Positions 45,906 through 56,200 of a stretch of DNA of 64,000 bases are shown piece after piece. Origin of the DNA: Roseiflexus sp. (GTDB taxonomy: Bacteria > Chloroflexota > Chloroflexia > Chloroflexales > Roseiflexaceae); assembly GCA_017743475.1 (NCBI GenBank), contig JAGHYV010000003.1:1-64000 (forward strand), read 5' to 3'. The notes under the pieces were generated by a model. It saw only the letters and a list, made by a program, of their open reading frames with translations. It had not been told where the DNA came from and searched no databases. The translations under genes and the position numbers were made by a program. Every line of letters begins with the position of its first letter. Position 1 is the first letter of the stretch.

Positions 45906-48005
45906 ATGAAGCCCTTTGAAGTTGCGCCACATACACATATCCTTCGTTTCCGCGAATGGATGACGCGATACGCCGTCATGCCATTGTTGCTGGCGCTCGG
46001 ATGGGTCGGGGCGCTCGCGCTCCTGGGATCGTCCGATGTTCTCTGGTGGGCGCTGTCGAATGCAGGGCGACTTGCATTGCTGGCAGGATCAGCGCTGGCG
46101 TTGTGGGTGGCGCCGGGTATGGCGCTGATCCGGTTGCTCTGGCGCGATCACAATCTGTCCATGATCGAGCATATCGGCGTGGCGTTGGGTGTTGGCGCCG
46201 CTCTGCCGCCGCTCCTGCTGCTCGTGATGGATATCGTGAACCTTCCCTGGAATCGCACCGCGACGGTGGCTTATGTCGTCCTGGCTGTGATGATCTGGCT
46301 GCTCCCAATACGGCGGCAGGCGTCGAGTGCGAGAGATGAGCGCCACAACGCTCCGCTGCACCTGTCGGCTTTTGTAACGGCAGTGATGGTCGGTCTCGTG
46401 GTGCTGGCGCTGATTGCCCGGCTCTATACTACCCGCAATCTGCTGGTTGGAGCAAACATTGATAGTTACCACCACACCCTGATCGTTCAATTGCTGGTTG
46501 AACACCAGGGGCTGTTCCGTTCGTGGGAACCGTATGCACCGCTGGTGACGTTCACCTATCATTATGGTTTCCATGCCAGCGCTGCCTTCCTGCACTGGCT
46601 TACCGGTATTCCTGTCACTCAAGCGGTTCTCGACGCCGGGCAGATGATGAACGCGGCAACGCTCCTTGCCGTCTTTGCGCTGACTGTTCGACTGACCGGC
46701 AGCAGTGTTGCCGGTATGTGGGCGGCATTGATTGTCGGTTTCTACAATACGCTGCCGGCGTTCCTGGTGTTTTGGGGACGTACCACGTCTCTCACCAGTC
46801 ACGTGGTTCTTGCTATAGTTTTGGTTATGTGGATGGCTGCCATCGAAACAGAACGCCATGACTGGCGACTGATCGCGCTGACTGCAATCGTCAGCGCCGG
46901 TCTTGCTCTGTGCCACTACCAGACGACGATCTTGGCAGCGCCAATGATCCTGGTCTACCTCCTGGTGATCCGGCTGCATTCACCGCCAGACGCGATTCTG
47001 GCGACGCTGGGGCGTGTCGTGGCGATCGGCGCCGGCGCCGGGTTGTTGATCCTGCCGTGGATGCTGAATGTGAGCAGCGGTCACCTGGACCGTAATGTGG
47101 CGCACCTGACAGGTCCAGCAACGGTAGCCAGGCAGATGTTCGAATCAACGATACCGGCGGTTGCACCACTCTTCCTCAAGGGTCCGGTGATTGGCGCAGC
47201 CATTGGCGGGATGCTGCTCGCAGGGCGACAACGTTTGTGGCGTGCGCTGCTGCCTGCCGGGTGGACGCTGGCAATGCTGGCGACGGTCATGCCGCATGTG
47301 ATCGGATTACCGGGCACAGGTGTGGTTGATGGGGGATTTATCGCAATGACGTTCTACCTGATGGCGGCGCCGCTGGCAGGAATGACGCTGGCAGCAGTCT
47401 GTACGGCGCTGGAGCGTGTCGCATCGCGCCTGATATTCGTTCCGATCGTGGTATTGATAGTCGTGAGCGCCTGGGGTGTCGGCTGGCAGCGCAATCTCGT
47501 GTCTGATTATATGCGTATGGTCACGCCGGCCGATGTTCAGGCGATGGCATGGGTGCGTGAACATACGCCGCCCGACGCTCGCTTCGTTGTGAACAGCTAC
47601 CCGATTTATAGCGGCGATATGGTCGCTGGCGTTGATGCCGGTTGGTGGATACCGTTCTTTGCCAGACGTCAAACGAACGTGCCGCCTATGACGTATGGCA
47701 GCGAACTGGCTGCCGATCCGCAGTATGCAGCCGAAATCCATGCCCTGGCGCGCGATCTGCGCCGCCGTCCGTTGACTGATGTGCGAGGCGTTCTGGTGGA
47801 TCTGACTCTTCCCGAAACGATCGAACGGTTGCGCGCTGCCGGTTATACCTACGTCTATAGCGGCGCACAGCTGCTTGCTGGTCCTGGTCCTCTGGTGTTT
47901 GCTGCACCTGACCGGATCGATACTGCGCGGTTACGCACAAGTCCGCATTTCCGCCTGGTGTACGATCACGGTGGTGTTGAAATCTTCGAACTGGTGACGC
48001 AATGA
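45906..48005 (+). CDS. Large polytopic membrane protein (glycosyltransferase-like)
   Basis: A 699-residue protein starting MKPFEVAPHTH, with about 12-14 membrane helices and a C-terminal extracytoplasmic domain of about 150 residues (from about 550). The loop ANIDSYHHTLIVQLLVEHQG, then YAPLVTFTYHYGFHASAAFLHWLTG, resembles the acidic first loop of GT-C or DUF6541-type envelope glycosyltransferases. The tail has MAWVREHTPPDARFVVNSYP. No precise family is assigned. Its stop overlaps the following GT4 gene (ATGA), linking it to glycan assembly. Confidence 0.75.
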   Translation: MKPFEVAPHTHILRFREWMTRYAVMPLLLALGWVGALALLGSSDVLWWALSNAGRLALLAGSALALWVAPGMALIRLLWRDHNLSMIEHIGVALGVGAALPPLLLLVMDIVNLPWNRTATVAYVVLAVMIWLLPIRRQASSARDERHNAPLHLSAFVTAVMVGLVVLALIARLYTTRNLLVGANIDSYHHTLIVQLLVEHQGLFRSWEPYAPLVTFTYHYGFHASAAFLHWLTGIPVTQAVLDAGQMMNAATLLAVFALTVRLTGSSVAGMWAALIVGFYNTLPAFLVFWGRTTSLTSHVVLAIVLVMWMAAIETERHDWRLIALTAIVSAGLALCHYQTTILAAPMILVYLLVIRLHSPPDAILATLGRVVAIGAGAGLLILPWMLNVSSGHLDRNVAHLTGPATVARQMFESTIPAVAPLFLKGPVIGAAIGGMLLAGRQRLWRALLPAGWTLAMLATVMPHVIGLPGTGVVDGGFIAMTFYLMAAPLAGMTLAAVCTALERVASRLIFVPIVVLIVVSAWGVGWQRNLVSDYMRMVTPADVQAMAWVREHTPPDARFVVNSYPIYSGDMVAGVDAGWWIPFFARRQTNVPPMTYGSELAADPQYAAEIHALARDLRRRPLTDVRGVLVDLTLPETIERLRAAGYTYVYSGAQLLAGPGPLVFAAPDRIDTARLRTSPHFRLVYDHGGVEIFELVTQ

Positions 48006-49192
48006 AGATTACTCTGATCGGTCCGACCTACCCGTTCCGTGGCGGCATTGCGCACTATACGACCCTGCTGACGCATCATCTGCGCCAGCGCCACGATGTG
48101 CGGTTGATTTCCTACATCAAGCAGTATCCGAAGTGGCTCTATCCCGGCAACACGGCAATGGATCCCAGCCCCGACGAAAGCGCGCTGCGTGTGGAGTGCG
48201 ACCGGGTGCTGACGCCGATGAATCCGCTGACCTGGTGGCGCGCCTTTCGTATGATCCAGCGCGATAACCCGGATCTGCTGCTGCTCCAGTGGTGGACGCC
48301 GTTCTGGTCGCCGATGCTGTTTGTGCTGACCCGTCTGGTGCGACGTTATACGAATGTGCGCATCCTGTTCTTGTGTCATCACGTCATCGCTCCCGACGGC
48401 GGCATGTTCGACTGGTATCTGGCACGGCGCATTCTGTGGCGTGGCCACGCTTTCATTGTGATGAGCGAGGAGGATTTTGCCCTGCTCCGGCGTGCGCTTC
48501 CGTGGGCGCGCATCCGGGGTGTCACCCATCCACCCTACGATGTGTTCAGTCGCACACCGCTACCGCGCGTCGAGGCGCGCGCCCGCCTCGGGCTGGATCC
48601 GGATGAACCGGTGCTGCTCTTCTTTGGCTTCGTGCGACGCTACAAAGGGTTGCGTCACCTGATCCAGGCGCTGCCGCTGATACGACAGCATGTTCCGGTG
48701 CGTTTGCTGGTCGTTGGCGAGTTCTGGGAAGATGACCGCCCCTACCGCGAACTGGTGCGGAACCTGAATCTTGGTGATGTGGTGCATTTCCACAGCGAAT
48801 ATGTCCCCAACGAGCAGATTGCAGTCTACTTCTCCGCCTGCGATGCGGTAGTGTTGCCCTATCTGGAAGCGACCCAGAGCGGCGTGGCGCAACTGGCGAT
48901 CGGGTTCGAGAAGCCGATGATCGCCACCTCTGTCGGCGGTATGCCCGAAACGATTCATAACGGTGAAACCGGGTTGATCGTGCCTCCCGGTGACAGTGCA
49001 GCGCTGGCGGATGCAGTGGTGCGCTTTTTTCGCAATGGACTGGCTGAGCCGTTCACCCGGAATATCCGCACGGTGCGCGAGCGCGACTCCTGGCTGCCGC
49101 TGGTGCATCTGATCGAGGAACTGGCAGAACCAGCGAGTGCGCCGCAAACTGAACAACCTGCGCCGCAAACAGCGTCGCCAAGAGTGCTGTAG
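48002..49192 (+). CDS. Family 4 glycosyltransferase
   Basis: A 396-residue GT-B enzyme beginning MKITLIGPTYPFRGGIAHYT, a common start for exopolysaccharide GT4 proteins. The C-terminal half has LLFFGFVRRYKGLRHLIQALP, RLLVVGEFWEDDRPY and the donor-binding EATQSGVAQLAIGFEKPMIA, with TSVGGMPETIHNGETGLIVPPGD; the first residue of the usual EGxG/Ex7E motif is visible. It overlaps the upstream membrane protein gene and precedes a GT39-like gene. The sugar donor and acceptor are unknown. Confidence 0.9.
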   Translation: MKITLIGPTYPFRGGIAHYTTLLTHHLRQRHDVRLISYIKQYPKWLYPGNTAMDPSPDESALRVECDRVLTPMNPLTWWRAFRMIQRDNPDLLLLQWWTPFWSPMLFVLTRLVRRYTNVRILFLCHHVIAPDGGMFDWYLARRILWRGHAFIVMSEEDFALLRRALPWARIRGVTHPPYDVFSRTPLPRVEARARLGLDPDEPVLLFFGFVRRYKGLRHLIQALPLIRQHVPVRLLVVGEFWEDDRPYRELVRNLNLGDVVHFHSEYVPNEQIAVYFSACDAVVLPYLEATQSGVAQLAIGFEKPMIATSVGGMPETIHNGETGLIVPPGDSAALADAVVRFFRNGLAEPFTRNIRTVRERDSWLPLVHLIEELAEPASAPQTEQPAPQTASPRVL

Positions 49193-49238
49193 GACATTCT
49201 TCCACATGCTGCTCGCTCGTGATCTGCAGGACAAGCCA

Positions 49239-51824
49239 ATGACAACCAGTCGTTTCACCATTATTGCGGCTTCCGCCGTCGCCCTGATCATTCTTGCGCT
49301 TCTCGCATCGGGGCTGACGTATCCTGTCCAACCGATCACCCCCGCCGGTCTCGCCGAAGCGGACGGCTTCTGGTCGCTTGAGTTCAACAACGAGCGATCC
49401 TATCGCTGGACAAACGGGCATGCGCGCTTCCATCTTCCGGGTTTTGAAACCGCTTCGTCACTTTATGTGACGCTGACCCTTACTGCCCCCCAGTATCCCG
49501 GTGCGCGTCCCGTTGCAGCCCGGCTCCAGGTTGACGACTCGGCGCCTTTCCACTTCACCGTCGCGCCGGAGTGGCGCCGCTATCACATCCTCGCTGCGGT
49601 AACCGCACCACGCTGGCGCACGCCAGTGGTGCAACTTACCACCGCTACCTGGACGCCTGGCGTCCACGACCGCAGACAACTAGGGATTGCGGTAAGTGAA
49701 GGCGCCGTGCAGCGTCTTGGTTCTCCGCGCCTTCTTGCTGCCGTTGAGCGCGGATTGTTCCTGGCGGCGCTTGTTGCGCTGTTCTCGGTCATCGTGCGTC
49801 GTCCGCAACCCTACGGCGGGATGCTTGCGGCGATTGCGGTCGTTGCGCTGGGGATGCTCGGCGCGTGGACGCCTGCGCGTCTCGTGCAGATGCTGCCGAC
49901 GAACTGGTCGCTGGCGGGCGAGATGCTCGCAGCCGCAGCCGCAGTGGAAGCAGTGCGTTTGAGGCGACGGATGCCCCGCCATCTTCTGCCGATCGTTGCC
50001 GTAACAGTCGCCGGAACCGGCACCCTGCTGGTTGCCGCGCCGGGATGGGTCATTGCCGGCGCCGTCTTCCTCATCTGCGGCGCGTGGTTATCCGCGCTCG
50101 CGCCCGGTCGCTCGTCCGGCGTTCGTCCGGCAGCGCCATCGTCCATACCTTCCCCCAATCCCTGGCAGCACGTCGCTCTTGGGGGCATCATCACCATTGC
50201 GCTTGTGAGCATACTTGTCCCCGGAATAGCAGATACAGAGAGCCGCTATCATGTCGATGAGAGCTACTGGGTTTCAGTGAGTGTCCAGGCATTCCGCACT
50301 GCATTTATCGAGCGCGATCTGGATCATCCATTCTGGTTCGATTATGCCTCGCTCCACATTTTGCGACATCCGCAGATCAGCAAATATATCATCGGCGCCG
50401 GAGCATACCTGGCCGGGTATCACGATGTGCCGATGCTGCTGTATAACTTCAGGCAAGACCTGGCGTGGAACAAGGCGCACGGACGGGTCTTGCCGCCGGA
50501 GATTATCGGCGCAGCGCGCTTCTCCGTTGCGCTCACTGGCGCGCTGTGCGGGGCGTTCCTCTACTGGCTCGGCGTCCAGGTCGCCGGACCTGTCACCGGC
50601 ATCCTCGCCGTCGTTTTGTTTATTGCAACGCCGGTTGTATGGGATTACGCCCGCTTCGCTATGCTGGACATCCCTGCGCTGATGTTCGGACTGCTTGCGC
50701 TGAATCTGGGTATCCGCGCGGTGATCGCTCTGCGCACGGGGTCCGCCAACGCTGGCGCGTGGATTGCAGCCTGCGGCGCCGCCTGCGGCGCTGCCGTCGG
50801 CGCCAAACTGAATGCGTTGCTTATCCCCGGCATCTGCGTGCTTGCGATTGGTTTGACCGGCGTTGCGCACCAGCACCAATCTGACAGGTACACATTGATC
50901 TCAGGCGTTGTGTCACTTCTCCTCTGGACGTGGGTGGTTTTCTTCTTATCCAATCCTGGGCTTTACTCTCATCCTGTCGCTGGCATACAGCATATGCTTG
51001 ACATGAGCAGGATAGTGGCTTCAGGCGAGTTCGCTCCGCTCCCGACGCTGGCATCGCGCATCAGCGCAGTCTGGACAAGTCTCGGCGATGGTGGATATAT
51101 CGGCAGCGGCGGCTTGCCTGGCAGTCGGCTCTGGCTGATCATTGGCGCTATCTCCCTGACTCGCGCGTTGCTGCAACGGCAACCGGGAGCACACCTTTCG
51201 GCGCTGTCAGTCATAGCGCTTTGGGGAGGCGTCAGTTTTGTGGGCATCACGCTCTGGATTTCTCAGAATGCAGATCGCTACTACCTGCCATTAGCGCCGA
51301 TCGTCGCATTGCTTCAGGCATATGGCATCATTGAAATCATCAATGTTTATCGGGGTAGTCTGCTTTCTATTTATTCCAAAATCGGTTTCTCTCTAGGAAT
51401 TGTGTTACTTTCTGTTGCGATGAATTATTATGATACAACTCACCATTTTTATCCTGCTTCTCATCTTCCTTCTCAAATATGGCAAGTCAGCGGTCTCAGC
51501 AGAGAAATCACCGATGATACGAAAGAATCCGGTTTCTTGAGTTACGGTCCGTATGTCACTTTGCCGCCAGGCGGCTATATTGCCATATTTGAATACAAGA
51601 GTGATGCACGTTCTGACACAAGTATTGGATTTGTTGATGTTGCCACTGACAAGGGAAGGACGGTGATTACTCAGCAAGAGGTGTATGGAACGAACGGTTC
51701 TCCGAGTTATATTGAAATTTCATTCAGCATTCAAGAGAGACAGGAGATTGAAGTCAGGTTTTGGTATGATGGAAATGGAACAGGGTCTACTTCTCTGCGA
51801 AGCCTTACCATTCGTCCCAGATAG
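49239..51824 (+). CDS. ArnT/PMT-like (GT39-type) membrane glycosyltransferase
   Basis: An 861-residue protein. After an N-terminal helix comes an exported beta-rich domain (about residues 30-150), then about 12 helices with the GT39-type loop VDESYWVSVSVQAFRTAF, then RDLDHPFWFDYASLHI and HPQISKYIIGAGAYLAG, and a final extracytoplasmic domain. AGGA before ATG 49239 supports that start over upstream options. From about 51,250 to the end the base composition is clearly richer in A+T than the rest of the gene, suggesting the last 170-190 residues have a different history. It probably transfers a sugar from a polyprenyl-phosphate donor outside the membrane. Confidence 0.82.
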   Translation: MTTSRFTIIAASAVALIILALLASGLTYPVQPITPAGLAEADGFWSLEFNNERSYRWTNGHARFHLPGFETASSLYVTLTLTAPQYPGARPVAARLQVDDSAPFHFTVAPEWRRYHILAAVTAPRWRTPVVQLTTATWTPGVHDRRQLGIAVSEGAVQRLGSPRLLAAVERGLFLAALVALFSVIVRRPQPYGGMLAAIAVVALGMLGAWTPARLVQMLPTNWSLAGEMLAAAAAVEAVRLRRRMPRHLLPIVAVTVAGTGTLLVAAPGWVIAGAVFLICGAWLSALAPGRSSGVRPAAPSSIPSPNPWQHVALGGIITIALVSILVPGIADTESRYHVDESYWVSVSVQAFRTAFIERDLDHPFWFDYASLHILRHPQISKYIIGAGAYLAGYHDVPMLLYNFRQDLAWNKAHGRVLPPEIIGAARFSVALTGALCGAFLYWLGVQVAGPVTGILAVVLFIATPVVWDYARFAMLDIPALMFGLLALNLGIRAVIALRTGSANAGAWIAACGAACGAAVGAKLNALLIPGICVLAIGLTGVAHQHQSDRYTLISGVVSLLLWTWVVFFLSNPGLYSHPVAGIQHMLDMSRIVASGEFAPLPTLASRISAVWTSLGDGGYIGSGGLPGSRLWLIIGAISLTRALLQRQPGAHLSALSVIALWGGVSFVGITLWISQNADRYYLPLAPIVALLQAYGIIEIINVYRGSLLSIYSKIGFSLGIVLLSVAMNYYDTTHHFYPASHLPSQIWQVSGLSREITDDTKESGFLSYGPYVTLPPGGYIAIFEYKSDARSDTSIGFVDVATDKGRTVITQQEVYGTNGSPSYIEISFSIQERQEIEVRFWYDGNGTGSTSLRSLTIRPR

Positions 51825-51835
51825 ACGTCGTCAGG

Positions 51836-51942
51836 GTTGCTGCTGCTCACGGTGCCGAATACATCGAACGCGCGTCGTGCCGCGCTCCAGGACGCTGCGA
51901 AAGTACGTTGCTGCTGCTCACAGCGCTGAACGCATCGAACGC
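51836..51942. repeat. 36-nt near-direct repeat pair
   Basis: GTTGCTGCTGCTCAC followed by a GCCGAATACATCGAACGC-like segment occurs at 51836-51871 and again at 51907-51942 (71-nt period) with six or so differences. It fills the gap between the GT39-like and GT4 genes. Confidence 0.65.
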
Positions 51943-51995
51943 CCCTGCGTCGGTTTGGCGTGTCGCTGATTGTTGCAGCGACCAAATAGTATGGC

Positions 51996-53195
51996 ATGCG
52001 TATTGTCTTTCTCTGCACCTCGAGTCTTGATTATCCGTCGCCGCGCGGACGCTGGCTGCCACTGGCGCGCTATCTGGCGCGGGCGGGGCATGAGCCGCAT
52101 CTGCTGATGCTGCATCCAACCTTCGACCGGTTGCGCAGACGGCGCTTCGTGATCGAGGGGGTGCATTGTGCGTATGTCGGTCAGATGCATGTGTATGGTT
52201 TGCCCGGTGAGCGACGGCATTTCAGTGCATCAGAACTGGCTGCCGTCTCTCTGCGCGGGGCGCTGGCGCTGGCGCTGGCAACGGTCCGATTGCGCCCCGA
52301 CGTTATCCACGTTGCGAAGCCGCAGCCGATCAATGGGCTTGCCGGGGTGCTGGCGGCGCAAAGCGGGGGTGCACTGTATGTTGATTGCGATGACTACGAA
52401 GCCGAGGCGAATCGTTTCGGCAGCGCATGGCAGCAACGAGTAGTAGCGTGGTGGGAAGATCAGTTGCCGCGCATGGTGCGCGGGGTGAGTGTCAATACCC
52501 GCTTCCTCTATAACCGCCTGCATCGTCTGGGCATCCCTGAACAACGGCTACGCTACGTTCCAAATGGAGTAGACATAGAACGCTGCGAGCCGCATGATGC
52601 ACGCCGGGTCAGAGCGTTGCGCGCTGCGCTTGGACTGACCGACAACCCGACGGCAGTCTATCTTGGGGCGATCAGCTCTGTCGCGCACGGTGTGCATCTG
52701 CTGATCGATGCCTGGACGCTCCTCCGCGAACGGATGCCGTCTGCTCGCCTGGTGATCATCGGCGATGGCGATGATCGTCCGGCATTGATGACCTATGCCC
52801 GGATGCGCGGCTTGCAGCAGACGGTCATCTGGGCAGGTCGTGTCCCTGCTGAAGCTGCTCCGGCGTGGCTGGCAGTCGGCGACTGCTCGGTCGATCCGGT
52901 GGACGATACCCCTGCCGCAGCAGCGCGTTCGCCGCTCAAGATTGTCGAGAGCATGGCGGCAGGCGTGCCGGTCGTAACCGGTGATGTCGGCGACCGGCGC
53001 GATATGCTTGGATGCGATGCCGGGTTGATCGTCTCCCCTGGCGATCCGCACACACTGGCGGACGGAATTGAGACGCTGCTGAGCGACTCCGCGCAACGCG
53101 CCTGTCTGGCGCGAGGGGCGCGTGCACGGGCGGAGAGGTACCGCTGGGATCGTCTTGTGGGGGTCTGGCAAACCCTCTACGAGATCAGTGCATAA
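51996..53195 (+). CDS. Family 4 glycosyltransferase
   Basis: A 399-residue GT-B enzyme: MRIVFLCTSSLDYPSPRGRW, PDVIHVAKPQPINGL in the acceptor domain, then YVPNGVDIERCE, VYLGAISSVAHGVHLLIDAW and ARLVIIGDGDDRPAL. The donor-binding region is SPLKIVESMAAGVPVVTGDVGDR, whose KxxE-type element replaces the usual EGxG start. It is the third glycosyltransferase in this plus-strand set and lies just upstream of the alpha-2-macroglobulin-like gene. Substrate not inferable. Confidence 0.9.
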   Translation: MRIVFLCTSSLDYPSPRGRWLPLARYLARAGHEPHLLMLHPTFDRLRRRRFVIEGVHCAYVGQMHVYGLPGERRHFSASELAAVSLRGALALALATVRLRPDVIHVAKPQPINGLAGVLAAQSGGALYVDCDDYEAEANRFGSAWQQRVVAWWEDQLPRMVRGVSVNTRFLYNRLHRLGIPEQRLRYVPNGVDIERCEPHDARRVRALRAALGLTDNPTAVYLGAISSVAHGVHLLIDAWTLLRERMPSARLVIIGDGDDRPALMTYARMRGLQQTVIWAGRVPAEAAPAWLAVGDCSVDPVDDTPAAAARSPLKIVESMAAGVPVVTGDVGDRRDMLGCDAGLIVSPGDPHTLADGIETLLSDSAQRACLARGARARAERYRWDRLVGVWQTLYEISA

Positions 53196-53284
53196 CAGGA
53201 GCGGGGTGTGCTATACTGCGACGGAGATGGTGCCTGTTGATGCATGTGCTGGTTCGCGTCGCCGCTCGTCGCTGAGGAGTGCGT

Positions 53285-56200
53285 GTGCGTTTTCTGCGAC
53301 AGGTCGGTTTGATCTGGACTACCGCCCTGCTGGTCGTTGTTCTGGCGTCTCTGGCGCTGCCTGGAGCGCGCTTTCTTATTCTCCCCTCGCTCTCCGACAC
53401 GCCCATGGTTGTGGCGGTCTCGCCGCCTGATGGGGCGCGCGATGTTTCGCCGCGTGCAGCGTTGACCATTCAATTCAACACTCCGATGAACCCGCCCAGC
53501 GTCGAACGCGCGTTGCGCATCGAACCCGAAAGCGACGTTGTCTATGACTGGGATGATTCGCGCACAACTCTGACCGTCACACCGACGAAGGCGCTCCAGG
53601 CAGGTGTACGTTATCAGGTCAGCATTGATGACTCGGCGCTGAGTCGGTTCTTCCGCCCGCTGGATGAACCGTTCGTTTTCACATTCGAAACAGCGCCGCC
53701 GCCAGCGGTGACTTCCCTGTGGCCCCGTGACGGCAGCGTTGGGGTTTCTGTCGATACGCTCATCAGTGTACGGTTCAGCCAAGCCATTGTTCCTCCTGAC
53801 CGGCTTGCCGTTCCTGAATTGTTACCTGCGTTCCGCACCGATCCGCCGGTTGCCGGAAGTGTTGTCTGGATCGATCCCGCCACGCTTCTCTTTCGCCCGG
53901 ATCAACCGCTTCGTCCCGGTGTTCGTTATACCTGCTCGCTATCGCCTAATCTGACCGATCAGAGCGGTACGCCGCTCGGTCGCGTCTATTCCTGGTCGTT
54001 CACCACGCTGGCGCCAACCGTGCTCAATGTGTCGCCGGCGCCTAATGCGCGTCAGGTCGCGCTCCGCGAGCCGCTGCGCATCGTTTTCTCGCAGCCGGTT
54101 GATCGGCAGGCGCTCGAAGGGGCGCTGTCGGTGTCGCCGCCGATGCCCGGCACTCTTGATGACGCCGTTTTGTCCGACGGAACGCAGGTTGTCACGTACA
54201 CCCCGACTGCTGAATGGCAGGCTGGCGTTGTGTATACGATTGCCCTTCCAGAAAAGACGGCGCACGGAAGTCCACTCCTGGTAAAGCCGTTTCGATGGAG
54301 TTTTATGACGGCGCCAAAGCCAGCGCTGATTGGACGGTTCCCCGGTGAAGGGCAACTGCTTCCGCCAGGAGGCAGTGTGCGGTTGATCTTCAGCACCCCA
54401 ATCGATGCTGGCGCCCTGCGCGACAATCTGCGCGTCGAACCGCCAGTTGCAAATCTGCGGGTCGCCACGAACGACGGTGAAGCGCGCATTGATGCGCAAC
54501 TTCAGGCTGCCACCCTGTATACGATAACAATACCGGCTTCGCTTTCAGATCGCGCCGGTGTTACGCTGGGGCGTGACTATCAGGTTCGCTTTTTTACCGC
54601 ACCGGCTGCGCCATCGCTCACGCTGCCGGAAGCGAAAGGTCGCGTTATACGGTCGCTCCCTGATCGAGCGATTGACCTGCTGACGCGGCGGACGAACCTC
54701 TCGGAATTGCGGTTGACACTCTATCCGCTCGATGAGGCGACGTTGTTGCGTGCGTTGAGTTTCAGCGATGCTGAGTGGACAGTGTTCGATCCGGCACGCT
54801 ATGGTCTGTCACCCTTGCGTTTCTGGACGCAGCCGCTGACCGATCCGCTCAATACGGTCGTCGAAGAGCGGGTGAGGGTGACCCTCGATGATGGCGCACC
54901 GCTGCCGCCGGGTGTCTACTTCCTGCGCATACGCTCGCCTGAGCGTGCCAGCGCTGGCGTTCTCCTGGTGGTGTCGCGCGTCGCGCTCTCCTTTCAGGTC
55001 GTCGGGCAGCGCGCCATCGTGTGGGTGACGGACATTGCCAGTACATCGGTCATTTCCGATACGCCGCTGGCGCTCTACCGACAGGGAACGCTGGTTGCTG
55101 TCGGGCGCAGTGATGAGCGTGGGGTGTGGGAAGCCGATCTGTCTGGCATCAATCCGCGCGATCTGGTCGTCGTTCTCAACCTTCTGCCCGCCTTCGCCAC
55201 GCTGGAAGCGCCAGCGCAGCCGGCGCCTGCACCACGCCTGCGGATCATCCTGGCGACTGATCGATCCGTCTACTCTCCGGGCGAATCGGTGGCGATTCGT
55301 GGCTTTGTCCGCCAGGAGGGATCACAGACATTCGAGATTCCTGATCCTGGACAGTCGCTGGACCTCAACATCCATGGTCCGTCCGGTTTCCGCCTGCGGA
55401 AGCGGATTGTTCCCGATGCCTCAGGAATGATCGACACGACACTAACGCTTCCCGCCAATGCGCCGTCTGGCGTCTATCGTCTCTTCACTCCTCACGATGA
55501 GCGTGTGGCGCTCCAATTTGACGTGCATCCGCCTTTGTCGCCATTGCGCGCATCAATCACACGCGTAACGCGGGATCAGGTCGTCGTCTCTGTCCATACA
55601 CCGGAAGATCTTCCGGTTGCAGGCGCAACGATCACCTGGACGATTGATCCAGAACCGATACCGCCGCCGGTCATGGAAGACTTTGTGTTCGGCAGACTGG
55701 AAACGCCGCTCACATCTCTATCGGGTGTCGGCGTCACCGATGAGCAGGGTATGCTGACACTCCCACTCCCTTTAGACTGGTATCATATTCGCTTCCAGGC
55801 GCAGATTGTCGAAGCTGGCGGACTAACGGCGACGCTTGATCGAACGATCCGCACAGCGCCTGTACCGGCGGTCGGTCTACGGGCTGCAACATCGCTCGTA
55901 GGCGCAGGAGGTCAGACAAGCGTTGAGTTGGTGACCCTGGCGGGCGATCAACCGCTTGCTGCGCAGCGTGTACAGATCGATGCAGTGCGGCTCGACGGCG
56001 ATGCTGCTGGCGATATGGGCGTGTCGCCATCCGATCAGCAAATCCTGAGTCGTGTGATCATCACCGATAACGATGGACGGGCGACATTCACTGTGTCGCT
56101 CCCCGCACCGGGGGTATACCGGATTCGCGCAGCGCTGGTCGGCGGCGGTCTGGCGTCTCCGCCGACCGATATTGTTCTACGTGCGTATCAGCCCGGTTTT

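Noticed and set aside
46089-46979. 296-aa minus-strand ORF opposite the large membrane protein
   Set aside because: Antisense shadow: rich in His, Gln and Arg, no motif, and opposed to a well-supported polytopic membrane protein frame.
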